Positions 33,477-37,124 of a DNA stretch of 37,124 nucleotides are shown one piece after another. The first letter of the stretch is position 1. Every line of letters begins with the position of its first letter. The notes beneath the pieces were generated by a model. That model had not been told where the DNA came from and ran no database searches. It saw only the letters and a list, made by a program, of their open reading frames with translations. Origin of the DNA: an uncultured Pirellulaceae bacterium (GTDB lineage Bacteria; Planctomycetota; Planctomycetia; Pirellulales; Pirellulaceae); contig CAJQPP010000064.1 in the NCBI GenBank assembly GCA_905480235.1, forward strand, positions 1 through 37,124, in the 5' to 3' direction. Position numbers and translations under genes: made by a program.

Positions 33477-35471
33477 ATGGATCAAATCCAGGAATGGTTA
33501 AGTCAGCTTGGGGGGAGTATCACCCACCATTTTCACCACATGACACTCACGATGGTGTTATGGATGGGAATGTTGCTACTTACCCTATTGCTGATGATCC
33601 TCATGAGCACCCGCTGGGGAGGTGTTAAACCGATCTGGAAATGTGTCATCCTTTCCGTTTTCGCGCATATTTTATTGGGCGGATACGCTTACGGCACCAA
33701 ATTAATTTTCAAGGGACCAGAACCTCCCCCGAGCGAAACGGTGGCCCTGAAAATCATCGATAGTGAAACCCCAGCGTCCGACGGACACGATTCAGCGACA
33801 ACCCGGGCCAATCCGTGGGACCAGTTGGATTTAGCTCCCGAACTCTCTGTCCCCACCGATGCCATTCAAAGGCTCCAACCTCAGGTTCAAAAAACGGTGG
33901 CCAGAACCAATCCAGAGATCGCACCCCCGTCTGCGCAGCCATTGGTGCCACGCAAGGCAAAAGGGGATACCAAATCAGAAATCACTGCGGCGTTACCCAA
34001 CCGGTCCTTGGATGACACGCCTGCAGAACGAACTCAAAACTCGGGTGTCGCCGCCAGCGAGATCGAATTCCGACGGAAACAACGTACCGAAGTCGGGGAA
34101 GTCAAAGTACCGGACCTTGCTGCCCCGCAATCGGTGGCTCGCATGGACACCATGAAAGACCAATTACTCAATCAAGACACGCGACGCATCGCACCAAAAC
34201 CGCTCGCGGAAAAAGCAGAAACCCGACAGGACTTATTAGAAAACCTGGCTACGATCGACCCCAAACCGACGGACGAAAAGATCGCTAACGCCCTGACTCG
34301 GGATCTCGACGGAAGCAAAAAAACCAGCCGCGATCTTGAATGGGGTAACCCCGAAAAAAACACGGGACCTTTCATGATGGCGAGTGCGCCAAAGCGAATC
34401 ACCGACGGTGGCGATGTTCCTGAAATCTATTCCGGAAGAACAGCCGAGAAACGCAAAGAGGCTGCTTCCGAATTTGGAGGCAGCCAGGAAACCGAACGCG
34501 CCGTTGAGCAAGCCCTCAACTGGTTGGCAAACCACCAAGAAGAAGACGGGCGTTGGAGTGGACTTCGTTATGGCGGCGGTCAGGAACGATTTGTGCTCGG
34601 ACATGACCGGCAGGGAGCCGGAACAGCTTCTGACACCGGGTTAACGGGATTGAGTATTCTTGCGTTTCTGGCGGCCGGACATACCCATCTAGAAGGAGAT
34701 TATCGCGAAACCGTCCAACGAGGGCTGCAATATTTACTGCGCAGCCAATCCACCAATGGCGAGATGGCGGGAGACGCCAAACTTTTTGCTCGCATGTATT
34801 GCCATGCCATGGCGACGTTGGCGATCACCGAAGCCCTGGCGATGACCAGGGATGACCGTCTTAAGAATGCTGTAACCCTAGCCGTTAACTACTCACTGAA
34901 ATCTCAACACGCCTCTCACGGCGGTTGGCGGTATCGCCCCGGGGACGAAGGTGACATGAGCCAATTTGGATGGCAGGTACTTGTGATGAAGAGTGCAGAA
35001 CTAGCCGGTATTGAAATACCGATCCGTTCGAAAGCGCTCATGAGCGTTTTTCTGGAACGCTGCACTTCGGGTGATAATGACGGGCTGGCTTCCTATCGTC
35101 CCGGTTTAGCACCTTCCGCACCGATGACTGCTGAAGCATTGGTCTGTCGGTATTTTTTGGCAGAAAACGTTCCCGTTTCAACCGCTGCGGAAGCCAGTCA
35201 ATTGTTACTGCGCGAAATGCCAGGTTCTAGCCAAGAAAACTTGTATTACTGGTACTACGGCAGTTTAGCCATGTTCCAAACGGGCGGAACCGCTTGGGAA
35301 AACTGGAACCACCAACTGACAAAAACTCTCGTCGGCTCGCAGGTTACAGAGGGTGAGTTTATCGGATCGTGGAACCCGACGGGTGTATGGGCAGGGTACG
35401 GTGGGCGTGTATACAGCACGGCGATGGCGACGCTCAGCCTCGAAGTGTACTACCGCTACCAAACGAAATAA
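33477..35471 (+). CDS. TonB-like N-terminus fused to a terpene-cyclase-type alpha/alpha-toroid
   Basis: The 664-residue protein starts at ATG 33477, eight bases after exbD. It has two membrane helices (about 23-44 and 54-76). The second reads VILSVFAHILLGGYAYG, with Ser60-x3-His64, the spacing found in the TonB helix that contacts ExbB/ExbD. It is followed by PEPPP and a disordered Pro/Lys/Asp-rich linker (about 80-335). The C-terminal part (about 336-664) has the repeats of squalene-cyclase/prenyltransferase-like toroids: ALNWLANHQEEDGRWSG, RGLQYLLRSQ, LKSQHASHGGWRY and FIGSWNPTGVWAG. No DXDD or zinc site of true cyclases is seen, so I infer binding, not catalysis. The basic segment before helix 2 puts the toroid in the periplasm. 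No TonB C-terminal domain is present. Confidence 0.85.
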   Translation: MDQIQEWLSQLGGSITHHFHHMTLTMVLWMGMLLLTLLLMILMSTRWGGVKPIWKCVILSVFAHILLGGYAYGTKLIFKGPEPPPSETVALKIIDSETPASDGHDSATTRANPWDQLDLAPELSVPTDAIQRLQPQVQKTVARTNPEIAPPSAQPLVPRKAKGDTKSEITAALPNRSLDDTPAERTQNSGVAASEIEFRRKQRTEVGEVKVPDLAAPQSVARMDTMKDQLLNQDTRRIAPKPLAEKAETRQDLLENLATIDPKPTDEKIANALTRDLDGSKKTSRDLEWGNPEKNTGPFMMASAPKRITDGGDVPEIYSGRTAEKRKEAASEFGGSQETERAVEQALNWLANHQEEDGRWSGLRYGGGQERFVLGHDRQGAGTASDTGLTGLSILAFLAAGHTHLEGDYRETVQRGLQYLLRSQSTNGEMAGDAKLFARMYCHAMATLAITEALAMTRDDRLKNAVTLAVNYSLKSQHASHGGWRYRPGDEGDMSQFGWQVLVMKSAELAGIEIPIRSKALMSVFLERCTSGDNDGLASYRPGLAPSAPMTAEALVCRYFLAENVPVSTAAEASQLLLREMPGSSQENLYYWYYGSLAMFQTGGTAWENWNHQLTKTLVGSQVTEGEFIGSWNPTGVWAGYGGRVYSTAMATLSLEVYYRYQTK

Positions 35472-35590
35472 CGACCCAAAACGTGTCGCTGCCTGGCTTT
35501 GAAAACGGCAGAATACACCGTTAAATCGTGATGGATTCATCGGTTCTTGCGAACAGAACCCGTTCATCACTTTCCTCAGCAGGTACTGGT

Positions 35591-36379
35591 ATGCCGGAAG
35601 GCCACACCGTTCATCGGCTTGCGCTCGATCACTCTCAGTGGTTTTCCGGCCAACAACTCGGCGTACTTTCACCGCAAGGTCGATTCGCCGAGGAGGCTGA
35701 GAGGCTGGATGGACAGACATTTTTGCGGGCCGAGGCACACGGCAAGCATCTTTTTCATTATTGGTCTGAGGGAGATATCAGCCATATCCACCTGGGTTTG
35801 TACGGAAAGTTTCGCCGACAAAAAAACCCCGCCGCCGAACCGCGGGGAGCGGTGAGAATGCGGTTAATTGGTCAGGGCCACACGCTTGATCTCAACGGTC
35901 CCAACCAATGTGAATTGCTAGAAGAACCTAAGCGTGAGAAATTACTGGCACGGCTCGGCGAAGACCCATTACGCGACGATGCGGACCCGGAAAGGGTTTG
36001 GCAAAAGATGCAAAAAAGCCGCGTTGCTGTCGGCACCTTGTTGCTCAACCAGTCCGTGATCGCGGGAATTGGGAACGTGTATCGAGCCGAAATACTGTTC
36101 ATGACAGGCATTTGCCCCGACCGGCCAGCCAACGAAATTTCGCGGGAAGAATTCCAGCAAATATGGGATTTATCAGTCGATCTCCTTACCACTGGCGTCA
36201 AATACAACCGCATTATCACAGTCGACCGAGAGACGCTTGGCAAACCCTTAAGTCGCGCCAACTCACGAGAACGTACGTGGATTTACAAATCGATCGATTG
36301 CCCGAGATGTGGTCGTGATGTTTATTACTGGGATCTGGGAAACCGTACCATTTACGCATGCCAACACTGCCAGACATAA
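35591..36379 (+). CDS. nei: Fpg/Nei-family DNA glycosylase (endonuclease VIII-like)
   Basis: The 262-residue protein excises oxidised bases and cuts the abasic site. The start is decided by chemistry: after removal of Met1 the catalytic Pro2-Glu3 must be N-terminal, which fits MPEGHTVHRL at ATG 35591 and not the frame's earlier ATG at 35528. Lys52 in AHGKHLF matches the conserved lysine of the beta2/3 loop. The H2TH region follows (VGTLLLNQSVIAGIGNVYRAEILF, about 148-171), and the C-terminal zinc finger is C237-x2-C240-x16-C257-x2-C260. MPEGHT is typical of the Nei/Nei2 side of the family rather than MPELPE of Fpg. It stands alone. Confidence 0.93.
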   Translation: MPEGHTVHRLALDHSQWFSGQQLGVLSPQGRFAEEAERLDGQTFLRAEAHGKHLFHYWSEGDISHIHLGLYGKFRRQKNPAAEPRGAVRMRLIGQGHTLDLNGPNQCELLEEPKREKLLARLGEDPLRDDADPERVWQKMQKSRVAVGTLLLNQSVIAGIGNVYRAEILFMTGICPDRPANEISREEFQQIWDLSVDLLTTGVKYNRIITVDRETLGKPLSRANSRERTWIYKSIDCPRCGRDVYYWDLGNRTIYACQHCQT

Positions 36380-36559
36380 ATGCGGCCACGGTGCCTGCAT
36401 CGGCTTTATCCCGCGGATTGGGAAAACCCAAGACGTTGTGACAAGACTGTATTTCGGCCGGAAACAGTGGGACTCAGACCGGCATGGCCTGTTTTCGTGA
36501 GCTGCTTTAACAGTTAGGCAGATCTTGCGGCCTGAATTGGTCGAAATTGCCTACGGGGT

Positions 36560-36587
36560 TTGACACCCTAGAGGCGGCTTCTAGAAT
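36560..36587 (+). promoter_or_regulatory. Sigma70-like promoter for tatA
   Basis: TTGACA (36560-36565, perfect -35) is followed after 16 bases by TAGAAT (36582-36587), five of six matches to the -10 consensus. Transcription would start near 36594, leaving a leader of about 40 bases before the tatA ATG at 36636. This is the best promoter match in the window. Confidence 0.6.
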
Positions 36588-36635
36588 AGAACTCTACAGC
36601 TGTTCGCATGCCTATCACCGGATCGGATTTGAGAA

Positions 36636-36842
36636 ATGTTCGGAATTTCAACCCAAGAGTTACTCATCCTGGCAGCCATTCTGTTGTTGCTTTTCGGTGC
36701 CTCAAGACTCCCCAGTCTAATGCGGAACATGGGCCGTAGCGTGAATGAGTTCAAACATGGGTTGCGTGATCAGCCCAAGGATCACGAAGCGTTGGAAGAA
36801 AAAGATTCCAATGAAGAATCCGCCGAACAAGCCGCCAGCTAA
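36636..36842 (+). CDS. tatA: Twin-arginine translocase subunit TatA/TatE-type
   Basis: The 68-residue protein has a single N-terminal membrane helix (about 6-22), the Phe-Gly hinge in LLFGASRLPSL, an amphipathic helix RNMGRSVNEFKHGL (about 30-43) and a charged, disordered tail. This is the TatA/TatE layout; the protein forms the pore of the system that exports folded, often cofactor-carrying proteins. The usual Lys of FGxxKLP is Arg here. It is the first of two TatA-type genes in tandem and has a good promoter 50-75 bases upstream. No tatC is in the window. Confidence 0.92.
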   Translation: MFGISTQELLILAAILLLLFGASRLPSLMRNMGRSVNEFKHGLRDQPKDHEALEEKDSNEESAEQAAS

Positions 36843-36879
36843 TTCCCTCCGCCGCTCCCTTATCTAGGCTTTTACTGCC

Positions 36880-37124
36880 ATGCTGCCAAGCGTCGGAATC
36901 ACCGAACTGATTGCATTGGGCGTCGTAGCCATTCTCCTGTTTGGCAAACGACTACCCGAAGTTGCGCGAAATGTCGGTCGAGGCTACGGTGAACTTCGCA
37001 AAGGCTTGACGGAAATCCAAAGCACGATTAGTGCGGAGATTGACAACAAGCAAACCGCCAAATCTGCGTCGCGAGACACCTCGGTCGTCGATGATACCGA
37101 CGAACCCACGGCACCCCGCTTGGG
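36880..37124 (+). CDS. Second TatA/TatB-type translocase subunit (cut by window end)
   Basis: An ATG at 36880, 37 bases after tatA, opens a frame that reaches the window end without a stop (81 complete codons). The product starts MLPSVGITELIALGVV and has the membrane helix (about 5-21), the hinge LLFGKRLPEVARNVG and the amphipathic helix RGYGELRKGLTE (about 34-45), followed by a polar tail. This is closer to consensus TatA than the first gene, although a TatB role cannot be excluded because the tail length is unknown. It is probably co-transcribed with tatA. Confidence 0.88.
   Translation, partial: MLPSVGITELIALGVVAILLFGKRLPEVARNVGRGYGELRKGLTEIQSTISAEIDNKQTAKSASRDTSVVDDTDEPTAPRL

Overview
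The window reads as a chromosomal segment of a planctomycete, most likely of the Pirellulaceae/Pirellulales type. I infer this from gene content rather than from a marker gene: a secreted protein with a CX4CH haem-like motif, an alpha/alpha-toroid protein next to ExbB/ExbD and a large TPR protein, rsmH outside a normal dcw cluster, a PSP1 protein with a cysteine tail, and many large exported proteins of unknown function. Base composition looks moderate and even. I see no rRNA, tRNA, IS element, prophage or CRISPR array. Most genes are in short operons with weak or no Shine-Dalgarno sites, so several starts were chosen from conserved N-termini.

Layout. 1-1173 (-): C-terminally cut PpiD/SurA-like membrane-anchored protein that runs into a 15-bp tandem repeat at the window edge. 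1543-4254 (+): DNA topoisomerase III with a histone-H1-like lysine tail. 4291-6070 (-): thioredoxin-like lipoprotein and tRNA-dihydrouridine synthase. 6252-8723 (+): DUF2726 membrane protein, membrane-anchored EEP-family phosphohydrolase, Nudix hydrolase. 8779-11065 (-): exported CX4CH protein and UppP, with a clear intrinsic terminator after uppP. 11253-14861 (+): leuC-leuD, an exported beta-propeller-like protein and a PSP1-domain protein. 14947-17738 (-): rsmH, a membrane-anchored LysM-type protein in the place where ftsL usually sits, and a SLOG/MoCo-carrier-like protein. 17739-18535: the longest gene-free stretch, with four consecutive hairpins and a possible terminator, a candidate structured RNA. 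18536-19606 (+): queA. 19633-22119 (-): a ketosynthase-fold protein that lacks both catalytic histidines and a GNAT-type acyltransferase, divergent from an extended SDR (22354-23340, +); these three may belong to one lipid pathway. 23387-24553 (-): exported orphan. 24738-28764 (+): small NTF2-like membrane protein, apt, a DUF4129-type membrane protein with a very long K/S/N/Q/G linker, and an iodotyrosine-deiodinase-like flavoprotein. 29125-35471 (+): TPR protein, ExbB, ExbD and a TonB-like/toroid fusion in one tight operon. 35591-36379 (+): Nei/Fpg-type DNA glycosylase. 36636-37124 (+): two tandem TatA-type genes behind a good sigma70-like promoter; the second is cut by the window end.

The best candidate for an undescribed system is the 29125-35471 operon. 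ExbB and ExbD normally energise a TonB protein. Here the gene in the TonB position encodes a protein whose second membrane helix carries the Ser-x3-His signature of TonB, followed by a proline-rich linker and, instead of a TonB C-terminal domain, a terpene-cyclase-like alpha/alpha-toroid. A 998-residue TPR protein heads the operon. I infer a proton-motive-force-driven envelope machine with a non-standard effector. Second-rank observations are the Cys-Asn-Asn ketosynthase with its GNAT and SDR neighbours, the structured intergenic region near 18000, and the LysM protein behind rsmH.
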